Origin: Malurus cyaneus samueli
Lineage: Eukaryota; Chordata; Aves; Passeriformes; Maluridae
Direction: 5' to 3'
Length of the DNA: 64,000 nt
Assembly (NCBI GenBank): GCA_009741485.1
Contig: CM019214.1
Location: 57,929,115 to 57,993,114 of the forward strand
The notes under the pieces are model-generated. The model saw only the letters and a program-made list of their open reading frames with translations. It had not been told where the DNA came from and searched no databases. Shown one piece after another: positions 1 through 12,238 of the stretch. Each line of letters begins with the position of its first letter. Position 1 is the first letter of the stretch. The translations under genes and the position numbers were made by a program.

Positions 1-3000
1 CCTCAAAAACTAATTAACGGGGCAGTCACACAAGTTCCTCAAAGATGCCACTGGCAGCAGGTCTGTTGTGTTATGGCCACTGCCACCCCTTTCAGCTGCA
101 CTTCTGTCCTTACAAGTAACATGCAACTACCCCTGCCAGCAGCTGCCATCTCACCTTTTCATAAAAGCAAGGTGACTTCATAAGGGAGAACACAGCTGCC
201 ACCAGGACCAGCTCCATTAATTCCATGGCACTGATATCCATGATCTTTGTGAAAGGTTCAGCCATCAAACCCTCCAGAATCCTTCCTGCAATTGCAGGCT
301 AGGAAGCAGGAACTTACCATAATTGGTGAGTGCTTGATGAGGCTGCAGGAGGATGACTATGGCATGCAGGGGCTCCCTGAGTGTTTGTGACATATCAGTG
401 GAGCTGGCAGCTTGCAGTTTAAGTATTAGTGCTCCCATATACACCTCCCTTTTTACTCCCCTGCTGATGGCACAGACACATTCTGAAGCCTTTCAAGGTT
501 ACTTAACTTCAACACATAGGCACAGCAGGGGGAACTAAAGACTGGAAGAAGGAATTATCTCCGAATTCCCATCTTGTCGGGGTGGGTATTTAGAAGCTAT
601 AGACATATATATGTGTTTAGAGACGTTCACACATATAAATAAATAATAAATGCAACAGAAAATATGGATCAGAAACGGAGTTTCACAAGACAGTCCTATA
701 CTGTAATTTGTGGAGTATATGTCACAGGCACAATGGAAAGTTAAAGCTTAGAGGCATTATGGGCTGTCATGTCAAATCATACTTAGAGAGCTTTAATATG
801 TGGATTACAGATACATTAAGCCATACTCTCCCCTGACTATTATGTCAATGGGACTTTGCATATTTGAATAATACTACAGTGTATAATCCTAGTACTATGC
901 CATGCATGCACAATAGGTCTGGGTATACCTGAAATGAGCAGGAAAAGTCCAGGTCCTTTGCCAAAACATTAGTTATTTTTAGTGCATAACCGAAGGGACA
1001 GATACCATTGTTTTATAAATTCTCTTTATAATAAAATTAGCAATCTCAAATGTGCATTTATGATAAAAAAATTCTCTCTGTGTTTTAATAAAACAAAACA
1101 GCGAAGTGTTTTTCCCACCCCATTCTTTTTTTATTTTCAGATCACTACTTCAGTTCATTGGAGCTGAACTGAAGATCTGAAAAACAACTATACTATCTTA
1201 ACTACTTCTCTTTTCCTCTCTGCCCTCCAAATGGGTCCTTGCTGTTCCCAATTACTGAACTGTCCTTTCATCTTCTCAAGGGAGATTCAATCTTTCCACA
1301 TCTCTACCTACTGATGCTCCCTCTTTCAATCAGTTACTCAATTTCATCACCTCTCTTCCACCACAAATTTGAGATCCCCACAAATTTGGACAGCACTTAC
1401 TTGTGCCTCTCTCACTCCTTCGCCTCTACTTACTGATTTGTTTCTCCCAATGCATAAAGAACAGGACATGCATTAGGGGAGTGAAACAACAAAAGCAGCA
1501 AGAAGTTTTTATGATCCCTGTAAAACTGATTAGAGATGATTATGATTACGTTTGCATTTGCGGTTTCTTTGAGGCAACAGGAGCATATCTATTCAGTGAA
1601 TCAGCTGCTGCTGAAACCTGATGCCCATAATATAGGCAGTTTTTTGGGGATTTACTTCAGACTATATCTAGTCTTACACCTTTTTCTGACTTCCACAGAA
1701 CAATTGGAATTATTTTGATTGATTTTATCCCAAAGTAATTCAGTTTATGTACCCTTAAAAAACTCCACATTGCAAACCAAAGTGGTTGCAGTCAGAAAAT
1801 GTGCTGCAAAAGTCTGCTTCACCTGAGTTAAATGGTAATTCAGATGCACAAGTATCAAACATGGTAATTTATAACCAAAATTACCTAACTTCAGGCTCCA
1901 ACTGAAATATCAGAAGATTGCAAGTGTAGTTGTCAGAAATCCTTCTCCTTTCCCAGCTGAGAGAAACAGATCTTTCCAGAGGAAAAATCAGTAGAGGCCC
2001 AGTAGAGCATACTAAAAGTTGGTATTGTTTGATGCAAAGAACTTAAAATATTCAAAGAAGTATTAGAGGTTTATAAGAACAACATGAATATCTGGAGCAT
2101 GTGTATGGAATAAAGTAAGATAAAGTTTAATCTTGAAACAACTCCTAACTTTCAGGAAATAATGGAACTTGTATAGCAGAGCTTATACAAGGACTGGATG
2201 CTACAGGATTCTTGGGTTTTTGCATCAAAAATATATATGCAGTGCTGGTGATGATTCTGGACTAAAGAGAGGTCATAAATCTGATCTCGTAGAAAAATTC
2301 TATATTTCCCTTCATAGGTAGAAGATAATTGTCAGCCTGAATGTCAACTACAGCTATGCACCAAAACCTGCCTTCAGAAAAAGATAAAAAAATTCTTCCA
2401 TCCATATTGTTTCTTTCTGTCTCTGTTCTGGTGTTTTATCTTCACACCTCCCTTTGGCATTTATATTCTTATGGTCTCCATAATCCTCTGTTTCCTTCTG
2501 TAGTCCCATATTTATCTAAGCACCGGTTGAGACCTCTATTTCTCTGTCACTTATCTTCCCTAGTTTCCTTCCCCCCTAATTCTGGATTTCCTTTCTTCCT
2601 TTTTTGTCTCTTAAGAGATGCTGTCAATCTGTGACTACTCTGTGGTTTATGTTATAACGTTTTGTAAAGGAGAGACACTTGTCCAGAGTGCTTGCTTACT
2701 TTTTTTAGCTGTGAGGCAGCATCTACTCTTCTGTAGTTTTAGAGGTTTACCTTTTTAGAGATACTTCTTTTTCAGCTAATTTCTAATAATATTGAACCTT
2801 TCTATCAAAAAAGCTACAAGCACACTTCCTATGATAGCAGTGCTCAAGTCCAGCAATTGGTTTCTACTGCAAAAGATGGGGATTAGTTTCCATGCTGTGT
2901 CACAGGCGATCACAAATTTAGACTTCTTTTTCCTACCTGTGCTTTCCCACCCAGATAATCAGTTAGCTCACATCTAATGGAGGAAACGAAATAAAGTGTG
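1..3000. other. Unique AT-rich DNA, no gene recognised
   Basis: No repeat family or gene is recognised here. The first 350 bases are richer in G and C than what follows. The open frames at about 353, 1239, 1403, 2341 and 2792 are short, hydrophobic or low in complexity, lack convincing splice sites and read like chance ORFs. Confidence 0.5.
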
Positions 3001-3053
3001 TATAAAGTGAATGACAACACAGTTTAGGCTCAGGTTTTAAATAACATATCAAC

Positions 3054-3172
3054 ATGGACACAGACGAAGAGTATTCAAAGAAGCATCAGCTTGCAAAAAC
3101 AATTCACAAGATATTGGAGAATGGACCTTCACCTTATGTAGAAACTCTTAAGGAGGCACTACATAGGCTGAA
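3054..3172 (+). CDS. Candidate coding exon 1 (unrecognised protein)
   Basis: An ATG at 3054 in a good initiation context (A at -3, G at +4) opens a 40-codon frame starting MDTDEEYSKKHQLAKTIHKI. The frame is charged and looks helical, unlike the hydrophobic chance ORFs nearby. Before its stop at 3174 it meets a strong splice donor, GTAAGA, at 3173, leaving two bases of a codon (phase 2). In-frame stops lie upstream, so either the ATG is the true start or the exon begins at the weak acceptor CAG ending at 3063. A TATA-like stretch (gtataaa) lies about 50 bases upstream, but there is no CpG island. The phase fits the candidate exon at 13216. I do not recognise the protein. It could be a chance ORF or an exon of a larger gene. 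Confidence 0.4.
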
Positions 3173-3754
3173 GTAAGAAGGAGATTACAATGGGGAAACA
3201 AAATTATTCTTGATGGTGCATCACCACTACATTCCCACTAAAAACTGCTTGCCAATGTGCATGTATATATGAATATGCACGTATGTATATGAACAAGTTG
3301 TCAATAAATCCAAGTGTGCTTGTAGCTCACTTTTGTGAGTGAGAATTATTTTAAATATCAGCCCATGTCTAAGTGGTCTATTAATAGGTACCTCAGGTGA
3401 CTGAATATGCTTTGGTGTACCGTATTATTCTTGGCAACATGCATTCCTGCCTTAATAAAGTATAACCTCTTGTGTCCTGTTGCTTTGTTTAATTAAAGTT
3501 CTTTCTATTTATTAACCTGAATCTTTATTATTTTCCCTTTGCAATGGATGATTTAACACAGCTTTCATGCCTGTTCCCACCCATCTGACTCATGTAGAAA
3601 TACAGTCTGAAGGAAGGCTGAAAGCTTTAGCTTTGATGTGTTAACAGCCTGATTATTTTGTGATATTATTTGTTCTGTTATATCAGGCACTGTGATGAGT
3701 ATTCTCTCTTTCTCTTACTGGATAAATAAATTCAACATGGTTGTGTAGGTTGGA

Positions 3755-3850
3755 AATTTTTTTTGTTTTGTTTTTGGGGGTTTTGTTTGTTTTGTTTTAG
3801 TTTTTTTTTTTTTTAAATTAAAAAATAAAATGGGTATATATGGGGGGGGA
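3755..3850. repeat. T/G-rich low-complexity tract
   Basis: Runs of T broken by single G or GGGGG, followed by a run of eight G at 3842-3849. This is simple low-complexity DNA. Confidence 0.8.
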
Positions 3851-4199
3851 AGTATCATAATAATTTAGCTTTTGAGATAGCTGCACTGTGTATTTTTTTC
3901 CCCTTCTGTGGAGATAAAGACTGTGACAGGTCAAAGTTCTCTGTCTAAAACTTGTGCCCCTGTATGTGACCTGAAGCCATTGAAAAGTACATATGCCGAA
4001 GCTGGGTGGGTCTTTTTTTGTAAGTTTGTCATTGGTTTTGGCTATTTTCATAAACATTTTAATTTATTCCACCAAGTCTCCACAACCCTTTAAATTACAG
4101 AACAGGAATGAAATTCATTCCTTCAGGAGAAAATTGCTCCTGGGGAAAAAGTCAAACCTTCTGCACTGTTATGTGATACCAGAGTATAATGAGTATGTA

Positions 4200-4560
4200 A
4201 AGTATCAAATTAAAAAATGTTAGCAGTTTATTATAGCTGAGCAATCACTGAATGAGAAACACGTTTCCCTTTCATTGAGCATTAAGGACATGACCTGAGG
4301 CTGATAAGCACACTGCTGCCTCAGATTCAACATTTGATTTAGGACTGGAGTAGTTGCCAGCCAAAAATCAACCTAGGATTTGTTTGTTTGTTTAATCAAT
4401 AATTTTCCAAGCTGTTTATAGGAAAGAAGTATTGTAATGAATTAAGAAATTAACTAGGTCTAAGTTACACATTTACATTTTTCATACTCAGTTTTTCTCC
4501 AAGCCATGGCAATACAAATCATCCTTTGAAGACAGCTAAATCCAACACAATTCCTTATGG
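4200..4560. other. Unique AT-rich DNA, nothing recognised
   Basis: AT-rich single-copy sequence between the low-complexity tract and the hydrophilic ORF. No repeat or coding signal is seen. Confidence 0.5.
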
Positions 4561-4571
4561 TTGTGTTTATT

Positions 4572-4793
4572 TCACCACAGTTCTGCACACTTTTGGAGCC
4601 CATTTGTCTTCTCTGACACCTCCTCCTCTGTGGCTGCAATATTTGATGTTGATGGAGAAATTACTGCTGAATTAAGGGAAATGGAGGCGTTGTCCTTTAA
4701 ATCCTGTGCGTTACCCGAGGCATCCTCGAGGCGCATGTCAAGTTCTTTCCATGTGTCAGCTCCCCCAGCTATTCCACTACTGTGATCACACAA
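4572..4793 (-). other. Hydrophilic ORF, possible exon or gene relic
   Basis: The minus strand is open for 73 codons ending at TGA 4572-4574. The middle of the product is acidic and Ser/Asn-rich (for example LEDASGNAQDLKDNASISLN), as in a disordered protein segment. The codons favour a purine first and pyrimidine last, and several CpG dinucleotides survive (for example in gcgcctcgag), which is unusual in this window. The plus strand is also open and has a good acceptor-like site (tttatttcaccacag ending at 4580), so the coding strand is not certain. No homologue is recognised. It could be an exon, a retrocopy relic or chance. Confidence 0.25.
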
Positions 4794-4799
4794 GTTTAA

Positions 4800-7000
4800 T
4801 TTTTTGCAAACACCTCGTGTCCTGCATCAGGACATAATTCTGTCTGAAGGTCTCTCCTAGCCCCATGTCTGCTGCGGATCACGGCTGGTACGGCTGCCAT
4901 CAGGGGTCACAGAAGCTTCCACACAGCCAAGCATGCAGGATTCAATACCCACCAACAAGGATGACTGGGATGGTGGGCATGTGCCCAATTCCTGCCTGGT
5001 GGGAAGTTGAGGTGTGTTGAGGATGTGCTCTGAATATAACCCTCAGAAGCAGCCACAGGCCTTGACAGGACTTTTGCCATAAACCCACACTGTTGTTTGG
5101 TAGAACCTGAGGCACTCAGCCACTCTCAGACAGGATCAGACCTCAGGATCAACACTGGGAAGGGCTGCCCTCCTCTGTCCTCAGCTTGGCAACCAAGCCT
5201 CAAAACAGCAGGTCCACAGAACCCATACTTGTTCCTGGGCAACACGTTTCTCTCCATTCTGCTTCCACAGAATTTTTCTGCCACTCATATTTTAGAAAAA
5301 GATTGTATGCCACGCATCGAAATTAATGTTTTATACACAAATTTTTAAACAAGCAAATAATAACAAAGTATAAATAAGCCTGTGACAAAATCAAACAAGC
5401 AAGCAGACATTTTCCTTCCACACAGTTAATTTAAAGATTTTGCGAAAATTCAATTCAAGTTTAGAATAACCACCAAAAATCATTCATAACACAATTTTCT
5501 TTCAATTAATTTATTCTTAATGCTAGGAATTGATGTTGCTTGTAATAAGTTTTCTTTTTTTCTTCTGCTTGTCTCTAATGGAAATGTACTACAGAATGAA
5601 CTAGAAGAGAACTAATATGAGATGCATCATTTGGAAAGGTAAATTTCTGAGAGAGACATTAGCAAGCAGGAAATACAGATTCTGAATAGGATTGTCATCT
5701 CAGTCTTAATTACATTTATTGACACAATAGTAATATCCTACCCATTTCTTAGGTTTCATCCCTGATTGCTGTGATCACAATGAGCCCACCGTGCAGTTTG
5801 TTTGACCACACTTTATTGCATTTTCCATTCCAATCCCCATTCTGTGGCACTGTCTTTCCTAATGTACTCTAATGGAGAAGTAGAAGTGCTAACGCAGGAT
5901 AATGCAGTAGGTGGGCACAGTTTGTTGACTTTCTTCTTGTGATTTTTGAACAGTTTAGCCTTATCATTTTCCACATATTTTCTTCTTCTTTTCTTCTATT
6001 CAAAAATATTGCTTTTCTGGTTTTAACTTACTCTTTCTTCTGCTCAGTGCAGCTGTAGGTGTATTCATTTACAAAGCAGAAGCATCTGCATAGACCGACC
6101 ATGTATCCTAGTGGCTGGGGTTATAAAAAGCCATGACCAAATGGTGTTTGCACCAAAAACAAACAAAAAAAAAGAATAGTGCCTAACCTTTTTCTTGTGG
6201 TCATCACGAATTATTTTTTCTGATGAGAAAATAAATGTTATTTGGAAATTAAGACATCTTGGTAGCTCTTCACTCTCCACCTTTTCAAAGGAATTTGGCC
6301 AAAACTAAAGGCTAAGTTAAGGGAGTACAAATTCTTTCAACTTAATTTGTAATAAGCATTCAGTGTCATAGGGGTTTTGCTTTTTTGAAGTCAGAACTAG
6401 ATTTGTTTTGGCAGAGAACGAGCATTCTTCCTTCCTGCTCCCTAGCCAAACTCCCTCCCAAACTCCCTTTCCACAGTCTGTTTGAACCTGGACTTTCATT
6501 ACCCTGTGTGTGGGATGTTGCACCCCATCTTTGCTGCAGACATGGGATAAGAATGATATTTTGACTCATCCAAGTTCACACACTGTATCCTCGGAAGGTG
6601 CTTTTTTTAATATGAATATATCACTAGTAGACTGCAGACAAAAAGCACTGCTCTGGGCTCTTTTTTTCTTCTTTCCCATCTGTGTCAGCCACAGTCCAAC
6701 CCACTTGTTTCTCAGAAACTGCAGATAGTGTTTTGTTATGCTTGGGTCGCTTTCAGAACAGCATTTTTCTTTCTCTGATGCTAGTCAGTAACTTTCTCAT
6801 AATCAATGAATGTCATTCACATTGGCAGGTTATTTTCATTCATCTTTTCCAAGAATTCATTAGTCACTGGAGTCCTCCATAAAACATCGTGATTAATAGC
6901 CTCTCTGTTTTTAGGTTGAGTAGAAAATTTCTGCTGCATTTGGTGAATTTCTCAGTCATTTAAGCACAGAATCTTAGAAATCAAAGAGCTGAAGGTTTCA
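4800..7000. other. Unique DNA, moderately GC-rich to about 5.3 kb
   Basis: From 4800 to 5300 the base composition is richer in G+C, with many CAG/CTG-type words; beyond that it is AT-rich. No repeat family or gene is recognised. A weak CR1-tail resemblance near 6965-7015 was not accepted. Confidence 0.4.
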
Positions 7001-7067
7001 CCTAGTCCTACCAGCACACAGGCAAGATAAAAATTACTTCAACAAACACTAAAAAGAACACTGGCTC

Positions 7068-7122
7068 TTAAAAAAAAATCAAAACACCCACAAAAAACCC
7101 CCAAAAAACAAAAACCAAAAGT
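7068..7122. repeat. A/C-rich low-complexity tract
   Basis: Runs of A interrupted by C or CCC. Low-complexity sequence. Confidence 0.75.
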
Positions 7123-7868
7123 CTATGCAATCATCTTCTCATATTGTTTCACTAACCCTTGGCTTTCAAAAATTTCCCTGGAATCTAAATTAAGTCTGCT
7201 AAAAATTCAGCTGTTTTCTCTCTATCTTAGACCTTATGATCATGGAAAATAATCATTACCTCTGTCATTATAATAGTTTTTACCTAATAGAAGAAATTTG
7301 TGTGCTTTATTGTTCTATCTGATGGACTGAATAAATGCAATCTTTTCAACCTTCCCTTTTTTTCATAGTTGCTTTTTATAAATCTTTTATCAGTCTTACT
7401 ACTCTGTGCAAATTGTCACAATCTTCTCTAAACCATGTTATTGAACTCTGCTCTGGCCAAGAATCCACTAAAACAGGGAAGACTGAGGAAAAAATAATCT
7501 TCCACTGTCTTATATTCAACAGTCATCTTAATTCATTCAAGAAGGAAGTTTTCCTGTTTTGCAGCAGGATCACACTCATGACTTCTATTCATTTTGAGAT
7601 CTATGTTAAACCTTTTATCTTTTTCATCCCAGTATACAGTCAGGTAGTACCTATTTCAAATGTATATATCTTATTTCTGCTTTCTAAGTTCAATGCTTTG
7701 CACCTGCCTAAAATTAATCACACAAAATTCAAAGAGCATATACCCTCAAATCCTCATTTTGACCTCTGAAATGTGTTTGCCACCCTTCCCAGATGAATTC
7801 TGCTATAGAGTTTGTATATATTCCATGGATTAGTCAAAGGTTCTTACACCAGAATAATGCATTGACTT
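7123..7868. other. AT-rich DNA holding the longest ORF of the window (not judged coding)
   Basis: A plus-strand frame of 144 codons runs from 7335 to 7769. Its product is rich in F, I, L and S, with no domain, no conserved-looking motif and no clear splice or start signals. It looks like a chance frame through T/C-rich sequence. Confidence 0.5.
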
Positions 7869-8561
7869 TCAAGAAACTAATTTAATCAGGTTTGTTTGAT
7901 TTACTGGATCTTCAATGATCTTCTGCAAAAAGCAGCTGCTGCCAGTGCAATTGTGTAGCCACATCAGTTGTTCCTCAATAGTCATTTCTACAGACTTCTG
8001 CTGTGCAAAGCCAATCACTGTTTTGTTTTGGGATTTTAGCAGATCTTTTTCCAACTCAGCATACTGTACTATGTAAGTAGACCTCTCTGCTCGCTGTTCT
8101 ATATTCCCAGTGAAATCCAGAAAGGAATATACAGTCTTATCCAGGAGGGATACATCTGTTGTTGCCTTTTTTTCACCTGCTTCCAATCTTTCTTCAGCAT
8201 CTGTTTCTCTGCAGACCCTCCTGTATGCCACTGGTGGTGGATTTGCTGATCTCTTCTGCAACTACATTTCAGTACATTAAACCATCTCTCTGGTTTCTTG
8301 GTTATCTCACCGATATCTTGGCTGCTTCTTCCCATGATGAATCAACCTTTGCACACATTATCACTCTGCATCTGGCGTTCATACCTTCAGTCTGCCAAAA
8401 CTTGGAATTTGTTCGGTTCAATGCTAATTTCTATCATACCAAGCATTTCTAATTGAATTTGGGATGCTTTTTGCAGATTAGTTTTCATCTCTCCCACTTC
8501 CATCTTTGTATTTGGCATAGGCACATCTAGCAGGAGGACTGACAGCATATAAAGGCCAATT
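7869..8561 (-). pseudogene. Degraded ORF, likely pseudogene of an unrecognised protein
   Basis: Read on the minus strand, about 690 bases give protein-like sequence in pieces across three frames. The first piece (8561-8404) includes MEVGEMKTNLQKASQIQLEM and ends at TGA. A middle piece includes NVVAEEISKSTTSGIQEGLQ. The last and longest frame (8261-7869, 130 codons) includes SLLDKTVYSFLDFTGN and AELEKDLLKSQNKTVIGF and stops at 7869-7871. The pieces are charged and look helical. The changes of frame and internal stops suggest a decayed coding sequence without introns, as in a retrocopy. No poly(A) tail or target duplication was found at the ends. I cannot name the parent. Two or more separate exons, or an old element's ORF, are alternatives. 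Confidence 0.4.
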
Positions 8562-9870
8562 ACATACTTCTACAGCCTATTGCAGCTTTTCGCTCTGCCC
8601 AGGATACAGAAAGTTAAGTGCTGGAATAGCTTGAATAAGTCATTAATATATATGTGCCAAGAAATAAGGAACCAAGGTAAGTGCAGCAGGGAATAACTCC
8701 AGTTTACTACTTGACTTCCAGAAAGGGAAGCAGAATGACTTCTGAAAAGAGATTGCTTTGAATGAGTGAGCAAATTAGAAATTGGAAAGATGATAAGGGA
8801 AAGATTTAGAAAGTCTAACAATGCTTTGAAATCCTCTTAGCGCTGCTGTCAGTGCCATAACCAGCCTGCTGCTCTGCTACTTTGTTAAATCAGCCTTTCT
8901 AAATGCAGTATTTGTCAGTGACACTACTTGCAATTTGGTGCCAGTTCAATACTTAGCAGAATAGGTAAGGACAGAAGAAAAGACATTTGCAGCAAGGGGT
9001 TTTTTTTTTCACATGAGTTGACAAAGTCCGAGGTTATCTATGCTCTATCGGTACCTTTGTTAATTGTCAATAAAATTAGGCTAATGGTACCATTCTTTAC
9101 ATTGATACTATTGGCAATCTTTAAAAGCCAGATTTCACGTTCATTGGAAATCATGTAGCGAAGCTAAAATGAAGGGTCTCCCAAGTTATTTAGTCTCTAT
9201 TTCAGTCTCTATTTGCTTTGAGCTTAGTCATCCATTTCAATATATACTGGCAAGGTACTTCCTCTTTGATTTAATATAATAGACCAACATAAGTGAAAAA
9301 GATTGTTTGAGTTTTCTGTAAAGCAAACAAACATTTTGCATATTCCTTGCTTAAAGAGCAATATAAGACTAACCCATATTTTATTGATGTTCTGCCTATA
9401 TTGAGGCTTCATGATGAGTTTATTGAGTAGAATGTGATTCTTAGTATTGGACAAACCAGTAATGGCATTCGTCTAAGGAAAACATCCATAAATGTTTGAT
9501 TATGAGCACATGCCCAAATTTTATTCAAGTGAATGTGACCTAAATATATGCCTACAATTTTGCTGACTAACCAAGGACTTTCTTCCCTAATTTGGGACCT
9601 AAGAGAACTTGCTAATGATAAAATAAATCCTTTGTCAAATTTTGTGCTTTAAAACATATTTATATGCTATGTGATAATATGTGGTAATTTCTTATATAGT
9701 ATCTGCATTACTTTTGAACTTGGATCTAAAATACTGAAATCTGCATAGTTTTCAAATCCTCTCTATAATCATCTGGAAAGGGGATTACATCTGTTTATGG
9801 ATTCTTCAACAAAATCTTGTAAGTATTCTTGTTCTACATAGAAAAATGTATTTTATATATGGGAACATGC
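8562..9870. other. Unique AT-rich DNA, nothing recognised
   Basis: Single-copy AT-rich sequence up to the solo LTR. The open frames at 8570-8821 and 9224-9454 on the minus strand lack coding character. Confidence 0.5.
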
Positions 9871-9876
9871 GACTGA

Positions 9877-10448
9877 TGTCGAGGAATACTCCCGGTCCCA
9901 GTAGCTCTGCCCACAACTGCAGATTGAGCTCTGGGGGGAGCCCGAGACAAGAGGCCATGAACTGCCAACCTTTGAGACAGCAAAGGGCACAAAGGTGGGT
10001 GACATCAGTCAGGGGAATGGACACTGAGACACATGGCAGGAGCCCAGAATTACTGACTTTTTTATAGCTAAGATGAAGACTGACAGTGAGGGGTGGTTGG
10101 ACACAGAGAGAAGAGAAGAGAAAGACTTGCCTATGGATGGGTCATGAGGGTATAAAACCCCAGGGGTTCCTTGGTTGGGGTCCTCTTTGGGGGCACCAGC
10201 TGGGGCTGTTCCTGTGTTACTGAGCTGTGAATAAATGGCTTTATGGAAAGAGACATCTGGGGCTGCCATGGGAAACCTGGAGTGGAACCAGTGAGGAAAC
10301 CTGGTCTGATTGTGTGAGTGGGGTGTGTGGGGAGCCAAAGGGGATCCATCGGTCACTGGAGCCACCCACTGTGAAGGGGCTTTGGTACCAGCAGTGACAG
10401 CCTGGGGGTGGTGGCAGTGTGACTGCCAGGGAGTCTAGTGAATGGTCA
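9877..10448 (+). mobile_element. Probable solo LTR of an endogenous retrovirus (class II-like)
   Basis: This GC-rich block of about 570 bases stands out sharply from AT-rich flanks. It has LTR order on the plus strand: a TATA box (tataaaacccc) at 10151, a poly(A) signal AATAAA at 10230 and GC-rich sequence after it. Bounds were chosen because they give the canonical TG start (tgtcgagg) and CA end (atggtca). They are flanked by gactga (9871-9876) and gactgg (10449-10454), a six-base target duplication matching at five positions. Six bases is typical of ERVK-type integrations. No gag, pol or env sequence adjoins it, so it is a solo LTR. The exact family is not assigned. Confidence 0.6.
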
Positions 10449-10454
10449 GACTGG

Positions 10455-11470
10455 GAAGTTTCCTCAACAGTGAATGATTTGAAAAGCACAGAGGGCCATC
10501 CATGTTGGAATCTAACACTGGTCAAATGGATGTGACAAAAGTACATAAAGAGTTTTGACCACCTGAGATTAAAAGTCAGTGACACTAACAGCAGCTTCTA
10601 TCACCCACAGATGATCCCAAAGTGCTTTATGTATTATGCAAAGGAAGAACAATCCACCCACCTCTGGAACACAATTATCTCTGTGGGAGAAGTGTGGCAT
10701 TCTATGATAGCAACCACACGCTCTGCCAAGGTAATTTGATGCAGTTGCAACTTTGAACACTTACATCCAGCAAGCATAAAAATATAATATATTTTTAAAA
10801 CACCCTTTTCACTCATCTCCTTCTAGACATATTTATGTATGTCCCTCTATATATTCATTTGTTTCTGTAGAGAATTTTTATATATTATACAATTCGACAT
10901 TTAATTTTTCTTTTTTTTTATTTTTTTTTTTCATGCACACAAGATAAAAAATAAAAAGAAAATCCATCCAGGTTTTGTATAATCAAAGGTAAGAAAGGCT
11001 TCTAAAACTTTCCTTCTCACTTCTTCTGCTCACCTTTGTGGTACTATGATTTTACTTGACTGGTAAAAGACAGTAACAGTTGCCAATAATTAACATGGGG
11101 TTTTTGTCTCCTTTCCTCCTCCCTCCATAGTGATACAACAAAATGGTTGGTAGCTAAGTGTCTGTGTCTGGCTGTCTGAAACCACTCATTTTCTTGCAGT
11201 ATTAGAGCAACAATTGAAGTCTTGCATATTTATCAATCGAATGGAAATCACAAAGAGTGTCTTGAGAATTTCTGATTACAATTGTCTTCATCCTGTTTAC
11301 TGAACAGCCTTTGTCCCCAAAGGACTCTGGTGATATCAATCTACACATGAGATACATGGAGTAAAATTCTGATGTGTATGCTGCAGAATTCCCATGTCAT
11401 TCACACCTACTCTTTCTTTTTGACCAAATCTATAGTTTGAAGGTGAGAAAAATTTATTTGGTGGCCTGAT
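10455..11470. other. Unique DNA, nothing firmly recognised
   Basis: A 63-codon plus-strand frame beginning after an acceptor-like site (ctatcacccacag ending at 10609) continues to 10747 and passes a possible donor at about 10730. Its coding character is weak. T-rich tracts lie at 10908-10931. Confidence 0.4.
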
Positions 11471-11476
11471 TTTTTT

Positions 11477-11496
11477 NNNNNNNNNNNNNNNNNNNN
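11477..11496. other. Assembly gap (20 N)
   Basis: Twenty N lie between a run of six T (11471-11476) and a long A-run (11497-11514). The true length and content are unknown. The translation of any ORF across it is meaningless. Confidence 0.98.
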
Positions 11497-11534
11497 AAAA
11501 AAAAAAAAAAAAAACAAACAAACAAACAAAAAAA
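11497..11534. repeat. Poly-A / (CAAA)n tract
   Basis: Eighteen A followed by CAAA units, directly after the assembly gap. Confidence 0.85.
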
Positions 11535-12159
11535 CTCTTTAGGGAATCTGTGTAATTACTCTGTGATTCAAGGATATAATATATTAGTCCCATTGAGTTC
11601 AACCCCATTGTGCTGTTCTGTTGGAAAGGATCCATTTATGGGTAAACATATAACAAATGCAATTTAAAAAAACTCTTTCTTAAATTTTTCTTCCCTGAAG
11701 TCCATGATTTATATGCACAATTAAGTACTCCCCATACATATATTGTACATACTCACAGATATATGTTAAAAGAACTTATTAGTTTGAGTGCTCAATCACT
11801 CAAAAATGTTGGATTTTAGGTTTCTATTGCAATGTTAATTTTATCCCTCATACATATGCATTATGTTCTAATCTTTAATTACACCATTACACAACAGATT
11901 TTCCACAGAACCTCAGCCTCTCTACAGGCCATGAATGTATGATACTCACTTAGTGATCAATATGATGATCAATATTTTCTTTTACCCTCATTATTCAGTG
12001 TGTGACCCAAGGCTTTACTTACTTCATCCAATTCAAGCTTTATTTCTGAATAGGAGTTTTGATTAATGTCTCACAGACTGGTCTAAGAAGTTCACGACAA
12101 GGGTATCCCAGTGCTTCATTAATATGGGAGCACTTACTACCACTAACCTGGTGGGGAAT

Positions 12160-12238
12160 ATGGTGACGATTTCCATTTTGAGCACAGGAAACTGAGGTGC
12201 AGAAGTCAAATCCCTGCACTAACTGGTGACAAAATTCG
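12160..12238 (+). mobile_element. Possible ancient MIR-like SINE core
   Basis: The stretch attttgagcacaggaaactg followed by aggtgcagaagtcaaa resembles the conserved core of MIR-type SINEs (a GGAAACTGAGGC-like word after ATTTTACAG). Both tRNA head and LINE tail are too diverged to see. Recognition is by eye and tentative. Confidence 0.35.

Noticed and set aside
6965..7015. Possible CR1 3' tail on the minus strand
   Set aside because: Only cacagaatcttagaa and cacctagtcctacc resemble CR1; there is too little similarity to support it.
7335..7769. The longest ORF of the window (144 codons, plus strand) as a gene
   Set aside because: The product is rich in F, I, L and S with no motif, and the frame follows T/C-rich DNA without start or splice context.
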